64,000 nt of DNA. Origin: JBCBEX01 sp038528235. Lineage in GTDB: Bacteria; Bacteroidota; Rhodothermia; Rhodothermales; Rubricoccaceae. The stretch covers positions 62,001 to 126,000 of the forward strand of contig JBCBEX010000002.1 of NCBI GenBank assembly GCA_038528235.1, written 5' to 3'. Positions 1 to 8,241 of the stretch are shown here, in pieces; the stretch's first letter is position 1, and each line of letters opens with the position of its first letter. A program made the position numbers and the translations under genes. Below the pieces are notes generated by a model. That model had not been told where the DNA came from. It made no database searches and saw nothing but the letters and a program-made list of their open reading frames with translations.

Positions 1-366
1 GGACACCGCCGGGGCAAAGTCCTTCGCGAAGAAGATCGAGGCGCACTTGACGCGCTTGATGTTGGTCGTCTGGACGTGGGTCCCGGCCGGCAACCAGGCG
101 GCGCGCGACGGTGGAAGCCGCCACGAGCCGCGGTCGGTTTCCATGAGGAACAGGCCTTCCAGGCCGTAGAGCAAGACGTGGCGATCGAGCGCCATCGAGA
201 GGTCGACGGCCTCCATCACGATCGTGTGGAAGAAGACGCGGGCCCGGCTCTCGTGAATGGCGCGCAGCACCTCCTCAGGCGTCCGTTCCGCACCCGACGA
301 CGCCCCTTGGTCGCCCCCCTCAGAGACGGGGTGCTGGTGCTCGGAGGCATCGATAGTCGTTTCCAC
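1..366 (-). CDS. AraC-type regulator, N-terminal part (partial at window edge)
   Basis: The minus strand is open from a TAG near 414 to the window edge with no ATG before 216, so the start is either GTG 366 or ATG 216. The translation reads like the cupin ligand-sensing domain of AraC-family regulators: a hydrophobic strand (HVLLYGLEGLF), then METDRGSWRLPPSRA, WLPAGTHVQ and KRVKCASIFF, matching the usual pattern of a barrel strand, a PP-x-RA turn and W-x-PAG. The DNA-binding half would lie outside the window. The hydrolase at 478 is divergent. Family assignment comes from motif pattern only; the start is uncertain. Confidence 0.55.
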   Translation of the reverse strand, partial: METTIDASEHQHPVSEGGDQGASSGAERTPEEVLRAIHESRARVFFHTIVMEAVDLSMALDRHVLLYGLEGLFLMETDRGSWRLPPSRAAWLPAGTHVQTTNIKRVKCASIFFAKDFAPAVS

Positions 367-477
367 GAAAGGGTTCGTCGTCTCGGCAAAGGCACGCTCG
401 GACCGACATCCCTACGTTTTTCCAGCGGGGCTTTCCACCGCACTCACTCGACCACGCACCGCAGGAAAAAGCGACCT

Positions 478-1275
478 ATGCGCCGATCCAACACGATCAT
501 ACTGATACACGGCAACTTCGTCAACCACCACGCTTGGGCCCACTGGAAAGCCCACTATGAGGCGCGCGGCTACACCGTCTACACGCCTGCCAACCCCGGC
601 CACGAAGGCACGCCCGCAGACCTCCGGCAGAACGTGCACCCCGACCTCGGCGCCACAGGGTTTGTCGACATCGTCGAGCGCCTGGAGCAGTTCATCGACA
701 CGCTTCCCGAGGAGCCCTTCGTCGTGGGTCATTCGATGGCGGGGCTAGCCGTGATGAAGCTCGTCGAGCGCGGCAAGGCCGTGGCAGGTGTGAGCCTCCA
801 CGGAGCCCCGCCGAAGAACGTGGCGCCCGTGCCCTTCCAGACGCTCAGGACAGCGCTACCCTCGATCGGGCTCCTCTCGCGCAAGAAGACCTGGCTGGGG
901 CCGCGCTCGTGGTATGACTATGCCTTCTTCAACACGCTGCCCGAAGCGCAGCGGCAAGCCGCGTACGACCGCTCGATTGTACCGGAGAGTTTCAAGGTCG
1001 GCCGCCAGCTCCTCTTCCACCGCCTCGCGCGCGTTGATTTCTCCAAACCCCACGTGCCGCTCCTGTTCGTCGGCGGCGGCAGCGACCACATCTTCCCAAC
1101 CAGCCTCACGAAGCGGATCGCGAGGCAATACAAGGACCCGCAGAGCAGCGTCGATGTCAAGATCTTCGAGGGGCGGAGCCACTTCACCTGTGGCGAGCCC
1201 GGATGGGAGCACGTGGCCGACTACATCCTCGACTGGTACGAAGGACTCCCCTCTGCGCAAGACCCAACCATGTAA
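478..1275 (+). CDS. alpha/beta hydrolase
   Basis: A 265-residue soluble alpha/beta-hydrolase. The oxyanion loop HGN is at residues 11-13, the nucleophile elbow GHSMAG has Ser86, the acid is probably Asp203 in GGGSDHIFP, and the base is His235 in GRSHF. The frame stays open upstream to 76, but that stretch is antisense to the AraC-like gene and the family N-terminus (MRRSNTIILIHGN) begins at ATG 478. No signal peptide is visible, so it is probably cytoplasmic. The substrate cannot be told from sequence; relatives are generic esterases or lipases. It faces the pilin-like cluster convergently across about 150 bp. Confidence 0.85.
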   Translation: MRRSNTIILIHGNFVNHHAWAHWKAHYEARGYTVYTPANPGHEGTPADLRQNVHPDLGATGFVDIVERLEQFIDTLPEEPFVVGHSMAGLAVMKLVERGKAVAGVSLHGAPPKNVAPVPFQTLRTALPSIGLLSRKKTWLGPRSWYDYAFFNTLPEAQRQAAYDRSIVPESFKVGRQLLFHRLARVDFSKPHVPLLFVGGGSDHIFPTSLTKRIARQYKDPQSSVDVKIFEGRSHFTCGEPGWEHVADYILDWYEGLPSAQDPTM

Positions 1276-1425
1276 CGTCTTTCACCTTCTCGTGCCTGAC
1301 GTTCCGATCGGCGCGACATGGTGCGGCTCTTCCACCATGCTGGGCCACATCAGCGGCCGCGCTATCACCGGGCTGAGCGCGTTCGTGTAAGACCGTGTGC
1401 GGGTAGCGCGGTCAGGCCCCGGCGG

Positions 1426-3492
1426 CTACGACCACCAGCCTCCCATCCATTCCCACAGGTCGCTCCACCACTGGTAGGCGTCGTTGCCCTCCGATGGCTC
1501 CGCGCACGGCCCCTGTGTGGCGCCCTGGCTGAGATAGTACTCCAGCGCTGTTCCGGACTTGCTCATGGTGAGCCCGTTGTAGCAGATCACGGTCTCACTC
1601 GGTTCCTGCGGCCCCCCCGTGGGAAGCTCCTGCTCCGAGGCCTCCGCCATGGCCTGCTCGCTGGCGGTGGAGCTCTGGGCCGCTGAAGCCAGGTGCCGGA
1701 TGTTGTCCGAGGAATAGCCGAGGCGACGCAAGGCCGGCTCCAGGCGCGCCTGGTCGAACTCGAGCGTGACGTTGGGGCCGAAGTTGACCGCAGAGCCATA
1801 GCCCATGCCGTTCTCGATGTCGGTGCGCCACTGCTGGTCGGCGGCGATCTCAGCGTCGCGCTCGGCGGTGTCCCAGGCCCCGCGCCGGTGCCAGTAGAAG
1901 ACGGCCTCGTAGATCAGGTCCTCGGCGAGGAGCGTCTCGTGGAAGAGCTTGACGCGGAGCGCGCCGCCGCGGTCGTAGAGCCACTTGGTGTTGAAAGGCC
2001 AGTTGAGCGGGACGCATCCGGTATTCCACGGGTAGGTGTTCCACGTGCAGTCGGCCTCGGGGTCAGTCGTAGGCTCGTCGTCGAAGTGGTGCTTGAGGAG
2101 GCGGAGGCTCCGGATGTCGATCTCGAACGCGTCGATGTCCTGCGCCTCGAAGGTGCGGGTGCGGTGCTGCGCGATGTCGCTCGCGGAGAAGCCGCCGAAG
2201 CCGCCGTTGATGGAGCCGACGCGGGTTGTGTCCTCGGCGGCCAGGCGGAAGTTGGCGAGGCCGTCGTAGCTCAGGTTGTCGAACTCGAAGAAGACCTGGT
2301 CGGTCGGGCTGAGGTTGCCCAGCGTCTCCGAGAGGCGGCTGTACGATTCGTGGGGGTTGCCGCCCGGCCGGTCGAGCAGGGTCACCTGCCGGTCTGGCAT
2401 GAACCGCTCGCTGCGGTGGGTGTGCTGCGTCCACGAGTTGGAGTACATGTCGATCTCGCCGCTCGGCTGCGCCCACTGGCCGGTCATGTCGCGGTAGATC
2501 GTGAGGTCCATGTGCCCTCCCGGCGGCGGCGCCTCCTGCTCCACGATGAGCGCCCCGCGGATCTCGGCCGTCCCCGTGCTCACGTCCATCCGCACCTCCT
2601 GCTCGAAGGAGCGAATGTAGATGAGGCCGTCCCACCGGAGTGTGCCCTCCACGACGAGGTTGCCCTCCACCAGGAGCACGCCGTTGCCTTCGAGCGTTCG
2701 CCCGGACGGGATACGCAGGTCCCCCTCGACCCGCACGAAGCGGGCATCACGCACGCTGCGGCTCCCGCGCTGCCCGTAGGCCTGGTTGCTCGACAGCGTG
2801 GTCGACGCCGTCAGCTGGACATCTTGCGCAGTGAAGCCCGAGAGGATGTCCCCGTAGAGTTCGACGAGGCTCGGCGTGCTATACGCGCTCAGCACCGACC
2901 CCAGATCCTGCCGGGCATCGAGGCCTTGGCGCGTTCCAGCCGCCGCACTGAGCGCCGACTGGATGTTGTTCACCATCGTCGATGCGCTGAGGATGTTGTC
3001 GAGGCGGTAGTCATAGAGCTTGCTGTAGTCGAGATAGCTCGCGCGCAGCAGCCCGTCATCGTCCACCGCGTTGATCGTCGTCATGGGGTCGATGGTGGCT
3101 GTGGCGTAGGGCGCGTCGATCCAGAGCGGCCCGGGGAAGTCCACGTCGGTGACGAGGTAGTTGCTCGCGATGCTGTGCTGGCTTCCGCCGCTCATGCCCG
3201 TCACGGAGAAGTAGACGGTGTCGCCGCGCGGCTCGAATCGGTCGATGCGCACGCTGCGCCCGTCGATCTCGAACGTCTCCGCGAGCGGGAGGTCGTTGTT
3301 GAGCTGACCGCCGCGCAGCATCGCCGTGAGGACTGCCGTGTGGGCGGCGTCGGCGGCCTCGCGGGCGAGCGCGAGGTCGTGCGTGGCCGACTGCTTGCGC
3401 TGCGCGTCGAGCCGCGTCGAGGAGTCTCGGAGCAGGGTCGTCGCCGTCGTGACAGCGGCAACCATGACGATGAGTACGAGGAAGCGTCCCAT
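1426..3492 (-). CDS. PilX-like pilus/pseudopilus-associated protein
   Basis: A 688-residue protein with one N-terminal hydrophobic helix (MGRFLVLIVMVAAVTT) and then a long extracytoplasmic part. Residues around 260-320 carry GNGVLLVEGNLVVEGTLRW followed by DGLIYIRS, the G-x-G-x-L-V-V-x-G-x-L pattern seen in the C-terminal region of PilX-type minor pilins. The frame continues upstream to 3843 but overlaps the next gene there, so ATG 3492 is preferred. It is the last of three co-directional genes, each with an N-terminal helix. A role in a type IV pilus or type II-like secretion complex is inference; no ATPase, platform protein or prepilin peptidase lies nearby. Confidence 0.55.
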   Translation of the reverse strand: MGRFLVLIVMVAAVTTATTLLRDSSTRLDAQRKQSATHDLALAREAADAAHTAVLTAMLRGGQLNNDLPLAETFEIDGRSVRIDRFEPRGDTVYFSVTGMSGGSQHSIASNYLVTDVDFPGPLWIDAPYATATIDPMTTINAVDDDGLLRASYLDYSKLYDYRLDNILSASTMVNNIQSALSAAAGTRQGLDARQDLGSVLSAYSTPSLVELYGDILSGFTAQDVQLTASTTLSSNQAYGQRGSRSVRDARFVRVEGDLRIPSGRTLEGNGVLLVEGNLVVEGTLRWDGLIYIRSFEQEVRMDVSTGTAEIRGALIVEQEAPPPGGHMDLTIYRDMTGQWAQPSGEIDMYSNSWTQHTHRSERFMPDRQVTLLDRPGGNPHESYSRLSETLGNLSPTDQVFFEFDNLSYDGLANFRLAAEDTTRVGSINGGFGGFSASDIAQHRTRTFEAQDIDAFEIDIRSLRLLKHHFDDEPTTDPEADCTWNTYPWNTGCVPLNWPFNTKWLYDRGGALRVKLFHETLLAEDLIYEAVFYWHRRGAWDTAERDAEIAADQQWRTDIENGMGYGSAVNFGPNVTLEFDQARLEPALRRLGYSSDNIRHLASAAQSSTASEQAMAEASEQELPTGGPQEPSETVICYNGLTMSKSGTALEYYLSQGATQGPCAEPSEGNDAYQWWSDLWEWMGGWWS

Positions 3493-3559
3493 GACAGGGT
3501 ACGAGGTCGGTCGGGGAAAAGTGGAGGACGGAGCGCAGGCAAAGAGCCAGCGTGGTGCG

Positions 3560-4312
3560 TCAGTCGTCGTCGCCACCGCTGCTGCCTCCCGACTCCCACG
3601 TTGTGGTCGGAGAGGACGCCCCCGGGGTGCTGCCGGTGACGAAGCCTCCGCTCGCAGAGCGCTCGAGGTAGGTGAGGTTGGGTGGGCGCACCGTGTGCCC
3701 AAAGCGTGCCACGTTGATCTGGCGCTCGGAAGCCTGGTCGCTGGTGAGCGCCGCGGTGCCCTGGCTCGCCAGTTCGACGTTGAGCTGCAGCGCGTAGAGA
3801 TCGGCCGGGGCCGCCCCGTCGGTAACTGGTGCCCCGCTGGCACCGAACAGGGTCACGTCGAAGCCAATCACGGCGTCCGCGACCGGCTGCGTGTCGGCGC
3901 CCATAAAGGTGTCGATGTCCCGGTGGAGGACGTAGGCCGTTCGGACCGAGTCGCCCACGGTGTAGGAGCGCCCAGCCGGCTGCGTCCAGTAGCGCACGGT
4001 GCCAGGTTCTTTATTACCGGGCTCGGTTTCAATCAACCCGGGGCACTGAATGGACTTCACGACCCCATCGCTGTGCCGTTCGAGGACGCAGCCGGACGGG
4101 GCGAGGCCCATATCCCCCGCATCGCCCTCGGTGACGAGGTTGTTGAGATCCTGGCCGAGGCTGGTCATCACGGCCTCGCCCCGCGTCTGGAGCTCGTAGC
4201 GCATGGCTTCGTCGACGCTGTTGAGGCGCTCGCGCATCTGGAACACGAGCAGCGCCACCAGCAGCACCGTGCCAACGATGATGGCTGAGAGATGGTCGAG
4301 GAGGACGTGCAT
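3560..4312 (-). CDS. pilin-like membrane protein, middle gene of cluster
   Basis: A 250-residue protein starting MHVLLDHLSAIIVGTVLLVALLV: one short N-terminal transmembrane helix followed by a predicted amphipathic helix (MRERLNSVDEAMRYELQTRG) and a long extracytoplasmic domain. The helix continuing out of the membrane is typical of pilins and pseudopilins, but no canonical prepilin cleavage site (G then F-T-x-x-E) is seen. The C-terminus is Ser/Gly-rich and ends in Asp residues. It lies 57 bp after the 178-residue gene and 67 bp before the PilX-like gene, so probably in one operon. It could equally be an unrelated bitopic envelope protein. Confidence 0.5.
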   Translation of the reverse strand: MHVLLDHLSAIIVGTVLLVALLVFQMRERLNSVDEAMRYELQTRGEAVMTSLGQDLNNLVTEGDAGDMGLAPSGCVLERHSDGVVKSIQCPGLIETEPGNKEPGTVRYWTQPAGRSYTVGDSVRTAYVLHRDIDTFMGADTQPVADAVIGFDVTLFGASGAPVTDGAAPADLYALQLNVELASQGTAALTSDQASERQINVARFGHTVRPPNLTYLERSASGGFVTGSTPGASSPTTTWESGGSSGGDDD

Positions 4313-4369
4313 GGACGGGTACGTTGGGGCGGCGGGTCAGGCGGACGGGGCGGCGGAGAAGCGGGTGGC

Positions 4370-4906
4370 CTACTGGTGGAGGAAGAGCTTGGCAGGCGTG
4401 AGGGGGACGTCCAACGTGATCTCCATCGGCGGGCGGTCCGAGGCCACCTCGACGGCGCGTGTCACCACCGTGACGCTCTTGGCCGTGGTCTCGCTTGCGC
4501 TATCGATCTCGAAGTCGAGCGGACTGACGTAGCGCACCGAGAAGGACACGGTGTAGTCCTGCGTGCCCTCTCCGATGGGCTGGCTCACCGTGATGCTGTA
4601 TCCGTTGAAGTCGTCGATGTCGTCGAAGGTGTCGGGGCTGGTTTCCCCGGCTTCAGGGCCGAGGCCCGCTGGCGGGGCCAGGCCGGCCACGTCGCTTTCG
4701 GAGCGCATCCCGAGCACGCCCACGTCGGCCTCGTCGAAGGCGTAGTTCTTGACCTGGTTGGCCCAGTGGAGCGCCACGTTGAGGCCCACACTTTCGATCT
4801 CGCGGGCAATGGCGTTGCGTTCGGTGTTGTTGACGTGGCGGTGCATGGTGAGCCCCACCATGGTGAACATGAACACGGCAATCAGGGAGTAGAAGGTCTG
4901 AGTCAT
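4370..4906 (-). CDS. pilin-like membrane protein, first gene of cluster
   Basis: A 178-residue protein starting MTQTFYSLIAVFMFTMVGLT, one hydrophobic helix followed by a helical NNTERNAIAREIESVGLNVA segment and a beta-rich C-terminal domain. The architecture matches its two downstream neighbours and resembles minor pilins, without a clear prepilin peptidase site. It is probably the promoter-proximal gene of the three, with the 413-bp region 4907-5319 upstream. I do not recognise the family at sequence level, and the pilus link is by architecture and context. Confidence 0.5.
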   Translation of the reverse strand: MTQTFYSLIAVFMFTMVGLTMHRHVNNTERNAIAREIESVGLNVALHWANQVKNYAFDEADVGVLGMRSESDVAGLAPPAGLGPEAGETSPDTFDDIDDFNGYSITVSQPIGEGTQDYTVSFSVRYVSPLDFEIDSASETTAKSVTVVTRAVEVASDRPPMEITLDVPLTPAKLFLHQ

Positions 4907-5319
4907 GGGGCCGTCGGCGGAGAGACGCAGGGCGTGGAACTTGACGAGGACCCTATGCCTCCGAGAACAGCGTTCCTCTGGCGCCGTATCTCACTATGGG
5001 ACCCGGTTGTGGAATCGGAGTGCGGTAATTCCCGGCTCTATTGCCCTCTAGCAACTACCGTCCCATTTTAGGACTGGGCCCCTTTCGAAACGGGTAGACA
5101 GACCTGCCAGAGGACCCACCGCATGCCCCTTCGTACCGCTCCCGTCCGTCCCTCCCCAGCGCGGTCTCCCAGTCGAGTCGGCGATCTGCGCAGCTTCCAG
5201 CGACCGCCATAGCACGGGGCCCCCGCGATTTTTCTGTGGGGACGCCTCGGCCTTCGAAACCTGCCCCCCGGGCTCGCCATTTGCGCCCGCTCCCGTTCTC
5301 CCGCCAACACCCCGCTCCC
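4907..5319. other. intergenic region between the pilin-like cluster and hisI
   Basis: A 413-bp divergent spacer. Open frames on both strands exist but have no recognisable protein features. It should hold promoters for hisI (plus) and for the pilin-like cluster (minus). I see no strong hairpin, repeat or RNA gene. Confidence 0.4.
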
Positions 5320-5739
5320 GTGTCCGACTTCACGCCCCTAAAACTCGCCGACCCACAGCCCGTCCTCGACGCCGCAACGTATAACGCCGACGGCCTTGTG
5401 ACCGCCATCGCGCAGGACTATGCCACAGGCGACGTGCTCATGCTCGCCTACATGAACGCCGACACGCTGCGCGAGACGCTGGAGACCGGCACGATGGTCT
5501 ACTGGAGCCGCTCGCGCCAGAAGGTGTGGCGCAAGGGCGAGTCGTCGGGCAACACGCAGCGCGTCGTGAGCGTGCACGTCGACTGCGACGGGGACGCCAT
5601 TCTCTTCAAGATCGAGCAGATTGGCGGGGCTGCGTGCCACACGGGGCGCCGCACTTGCTTCTACCTGGAAGCCACCAACGACGGTCTCGTCGAGCGCGGC
5701 GAGCTGCTCTTCGACCCGGCCAAGGTATACGGCTCCTGA
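5320..5739 (+). CDS. hisI: phosphoribosyl-AMP cyclohydrolase
   Basis: A 139-residue HisI enzyme: opens the purine ring of phosphoribosyl-AMP in the third step of histidine synthesis, in the cytoplasm. The metal site is complete: DCDGD at residues 88-92 with Cys89, and Cys106 and Cys113 in CHTGRRTCFY. Other family signatures are MLAYMN, YWSRSRQKVW and KGESSGNTQ. GTG 5320 (VSDFTPLKL) gives the normal family length; an in-frame ATG at 5236 would add an Arg/Pro-rich tail unlike HisI. There is no fused HisE domain and no other his gene nearby, so histidine genes appear scattered. Confidence 0.93.
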   Translation: MSDFTPLKLADPQPVLDAATYNADGLVTAIAQDYATGDVLMLAYMNADTLRETLETGTMVYWSRSRQKVWRKGESSGNTQRVVSVHVDCDGDAILFKIEQIGGAACHTGRRTCFYLEATNDGLVERGELLFDPAKVYGS

Positions 5740-5776
5740 ACGGCGCCCGGCGCGGCGTTCATCGACCGCACTGCCT

Positions 5777-6022
5777 CTATCGACCGCGCACCTTGTTGAC
5801 GATGAAGAGCAGCAGGATCGCGCCGACCGTGGCAACGACGATGCTGAAGATCAATCCGCCGTCGTCGCCGATGCCGATCAGGTCGAACACGAAACCACCG
5901 AGGATCGCGCCGAGGAGGCCGACGCCGAGGTTGCCGAGCAGGCCCATCGAGCGCTTCATCACTTTCTCCGCGATGAAGCCTGCAACGAGGCCGACGATGA
6001 TCCAGAAGAGCAGGCCGCCCAT
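5777..6022 (-). CDS. GlsB/YeaQ/YmgE-family membrane protein
   Basis: An 81-residue membrane protein with three hydrophobic helices and the family pattern: an opening WIIVGLVAGFIAEKV, a central GNLGVGLLGAILGG glycine-zipper helix and a last helix ending IVNKVRGR. Members (transglycosylase-associated proteins) are often stress-induced, and the molecular function is unknown. ATG 6022 gives the standard N-terminus; the longer frame to 6091 adds a non-homologous polar tail. Convergent with hisI. Confidence 0.85.
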   Translation of the reverse strand: MGGLLFWIIVGLVAGFIAEKVMKRSMGLLGNLGVGLLGAILGGFVFDLIGIGDDGGLIFSIVVATVGAILLLFIVNKVRGR

Positions 6023-6141
6023 GACTGCGTAGGGTTGGTGGTGTGAGGCCGGTGGTGCCTCTAAAGTAGGCGTCCGTCCGGACTCTACCAACCAAACCGG
6101 ACCAACGAAGTCTGGACGATGATGTCGCGCGGCGGTACGAA

Positions 6142-6660
6142 CTAGCGCTGCGTCGTGTGCGCGAACTGGGCACCGAGGCGGGCGCAGAGCGTCTCCAGCG
6201 CGGCCTGGTCCTCGGCCGCGGTGAACGCATCCGGGTCGTCCGAGTCAACATCGAGCACGGCGAGGAGCGTGCCCTCAGGGGTGAGCACCGGCACAACGAC
6301 CTCCGAACGCGTCGACGACGAGCAGGCGATGTGGCCGGGGAACGCCTCCACATCGGGGACGAGTTGCGTGGTCTGGGTGCGCGCCGCTGCGCCGCAGACG
6401 CCCCGGTCGAATGGGATACGCAGACAGCCGTGGCCGCCCTGGTACGGCCCGACGACGAGCAGGTCGTCGGACACGGCGCGGTAGAAGCCGGTCCAGTGGT
6501 AGTGGTCGAACGCGTGGTGCAGTTCGCAGGCGACCGTCGCCATGGCCGCCGTCCAGTCCGTCTCGCCGTCCAGCAGCGCGTCGATGCGGGCGGCGACCTC
6601 GGCGTAGCGCTCCGTGCGGGTTGCGGTGTGGGCGGCGGCGGGGGGTGCGTGCGTGCTCAT
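6142..6660 (-). CDS. msrC: free methionine-(R)-sulfoxide reductase (GAF domain)
   Basis: A 172-residue single GAF-domain protein that reduces free Met-R-sulfoxide using thioredoxin. All three family cysteines are present: Cys79 in HGCLRIPF, Cys89 in RGVCGAA and Cys113 in PGHIACSS, with the same spacing as the E. coli enzyme. The aromatic pocket (HWTGFY) and VLDVDS are also conserved. The start ATG overlaps the upstream acyltransferase stop as TAATG, so translation is probably coupled. The N-terminal 15 residues are Ala/Pro-rich and non-conserved. Confidence 0.9.
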   Translation of the reverse strand: MSTHAPPAAAHTATRTERYAEVAARIDALLDGETDWTAAMATVACELHHAFDHYHWTGFYRAVSDDLLVVGPYQGGHGCLRIPFDRGVCGAAARTQTTQLVPDVEAFPGHIACSSSTRSEVVVPVLTPEGTLLAVLDVDSDDPDAFTAAEDQAALETLCARLGAQFAHTTQR

Positions 6661-7241
6661 TAGGCGTATTCGGGGTTTTTGCCATTGATCGTGGCGAAGT
6701 GGTCGCGCATGAGTTCGATCTGCCGCTCCATGTCGCCGTTGGTGCGGACGAGCGGGCCCAGCCGCACTTCGCGCGTCGGATAGTCAAGCGCGATCATGAA
6801 GAGCGGCACCTGCGCCCGGTGGGCGATGTGATAGAAGCCCGTACGCCAGCGGTTGACGCGCTTGCGGGTCCCCTCAGGCGTCACGGCGAGCACAAACTCC
6901 TCGCGCGCGAAGAGGTCTACGACGTCTTCGACGAGGTGGCCGCTTCGGCCTCGCCGGACGGGAATGCCTTCGAGCAGCCGCAGGAGCCACCCGAGCGGGC
7001 CGCGAAACAGCGTGTGCTTCGCCAAGAACCGCACGCGCACCCCGATGGCGACGGCCGCGGCTAGGCCGATCAGCCCGTCCCAGTTGGAGGTGTGGGGCGC
7101 CACCACCAGCACGAAGCGCGGCTCGTTGGGCAGCTCGCCTACGATGCGCCACCGGCCGCAGACCGCAAGTACGAACCGCCCGAAGGCCCGCGAGAACGCG
7201 TTGCCGCGCCGGGGGGCCGCATCGCCAAGGGTAGGAATCAT
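6660..7241 (-). CDS. lysophospholipid/glycerol acyltransferase family protein
   Basis: A 193-residue PlsC-superfamily acyltransferase. Block I HX4D is HTSNWD (His50, Asp55), the acceptor-binding segment is AKHTLFRGPLGWLLR, and block III is PEGTR at 121-125. These enzymes move acyl chains onto (lyso)phospholipid or other lipid acceptors at the inner membrane; the acceptor here is unknown. ATG 7241 gives the family length; upstream frame to 7706 is Arg/Ser-rich and antisense to the sigma-factor leader. Followed by msrC in a 1-base overlap. Confidence 0.82.
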   Translation of the reverse strand: MIPTLGDAAPRRGNAFSRAFGRFVLAVCGRWRIVGELPNEPRFVLVVAPHTSNWDGLIGLAAAVAIGVRVRFLAKHTLFRGPLGWLLRLLEGIPVRRGRSGHLVEDVVDLFAREEFVLAVTPEGTRKRVNRWRTGFYHIAHRAQVPLFMIALDYPTREVRLGPLVRTNGDMERQIELMRDHFATINGKNPEYA

Positions 7242-7557
7242 CGGAGAGGTGGATGGGATCGGTTGGGAAACGGAGCACTTCCTGGGTTGGGTTCCTCGCC
7301 ACGCCAGCCTCCCCCGATCCGATTCCGTGAGACGATGTGCCTCTGGCGGAAACCCTGACCTAGTCATCCGGTGAACTCCAAGGGTACAACGATCCGATGG
7401 GCGCATCCAGCCCCATCCTGCCCTGCGTGTCTCGATCTTGCCCTGGCCCGTGTCTACCTCTGTCTCCGCTCTTGCCGTTGCGCCAATGCCGCCCCCAGGG
7501 ACGGTGGCGCGCGGGTATGCCGGGCCGCTCCCCCACTTCGACCCAGCGCGTCTCCCC
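7242..7557. other. divergent intergenic region (acyltransferase / FecI-type sigma)
   Basis: A 316-bp spacer between divergent genes. It should hold promoters for both directions. Frames running through it (for example the in-frame upstream extension of the sigma gene to 7438) have low-complexity Ser/Pro/Arg content and no family similarity. I see no strong hairpin or repeat. Confidence 0.4.
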
Positions 7558-8241
7558 ATGTCTTCTCGCCGTCGCGGTTCGTCCTCGTCAGGCTCTCGCT
7601 CATCTTCGTCCCCCGACTCAGCCGAAGCGTCGCGTTCGGACTCTGCGACGCACGAAGCGTCCGGGCCGGACCTGCAGCTTGCCACCTGGTGCGTGGCCAT
7701 CCGCAAGGCTGACCCGCGTGCCTTCGAGGCGTTCTTTCGCGCGACTCACGGCGGCCTCACCCGCTTCGCCGACTCCCTTGTGCGCGACTCCGCTGTGGCC
7801 GCCGACCTCGTGCAGGAGGCCTACGCCCGACTCTGGGAGCGCCGCGCCGACCTCGACCCGACTCGCTCGATCAAGGCCCTTGTCTACCGCACCGTGCGCA
7901 ACCTCGCGTACAACCGAGCCCGTGACCGCCGCACCCGCGCGGACCTCCTCGCCGAGCATACCGCCGGGACCCCGCTTGCCACAGGCGTGAGCGCAGCCCC
8001 GCTCCCCGACGCCGAGGCCGAGGCCAAAGCCTTGGACGCCCGCCTCCAGGCATGGATTGCCGATCTCCCCGACCGCCAGCGCGAGGCCCTCACCCTCAGC
8101 CGCTTCGACGGCCTCTCGCACGCCGAAATCGCCGACGTGATGGGCGTCTCGCCCCGCACCGTCAACAACCATCTCGTACAGGCGCTCCGCACGCTGCGCG
8201 ACCGCCTCCACCACTTCGCACCCAATCTCCTGAACCGATGA
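7558..8241 (+). CDS. ECF sigma-70 factor, FecI-like
   Basis: A 227-residue extracytoplasmic-function sigma factor. A Ser-rich leader of about 40 residues precedes region 2 (FRATHGGLTRFADSLVRD, then ADLVQEAYARLWERR) and region 4 (LPDRQREALTLSRFDGLSH, then EIADVMGVSPRTVNNHL). The FecR gene starts inside its stop codon (ATGA) and a TonB-dependent receptor follows, the classic surface-signalling trio in which the receptor and FecR control sigma release. ATG 7558 is the best start, though the leader may be shorter in reality. Confidence 0.88.
   Translation: MSSRRRGSSSSGSRSSSSPDSAEASRSDSATHEASGPDLQLATWCVAIRKADPRAFEAFFRATHGGLTRFADSLVRDSAVAADLVQEAYARLWERRADLDPTRSIKALVYRTVRNLAYNRARDRRTRADLLAEHTAGTPLATGVSAAPLPDAEAEAKALDARLQAWIADLPDRQREALTLSRFDGLSHAEIADVMGVSPRTVNNHLVQALRTLRDRLHHFAPNLLNR

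Noticed and set aside
1693..3639. 648-residue open frame on the plus strand
   Set aside because: It is wholly antisense to the PilX-like gene and its translation is an Arg/Val/Glu-rich shadow of GC-rich codons with no domain.
3493..3843. N-terminal extension of the PilX-like gene
   Set aside because: It overlaps the 250-residue gene and lacks a hydrophobic start; ATG 3492 begins with the membrane helix.
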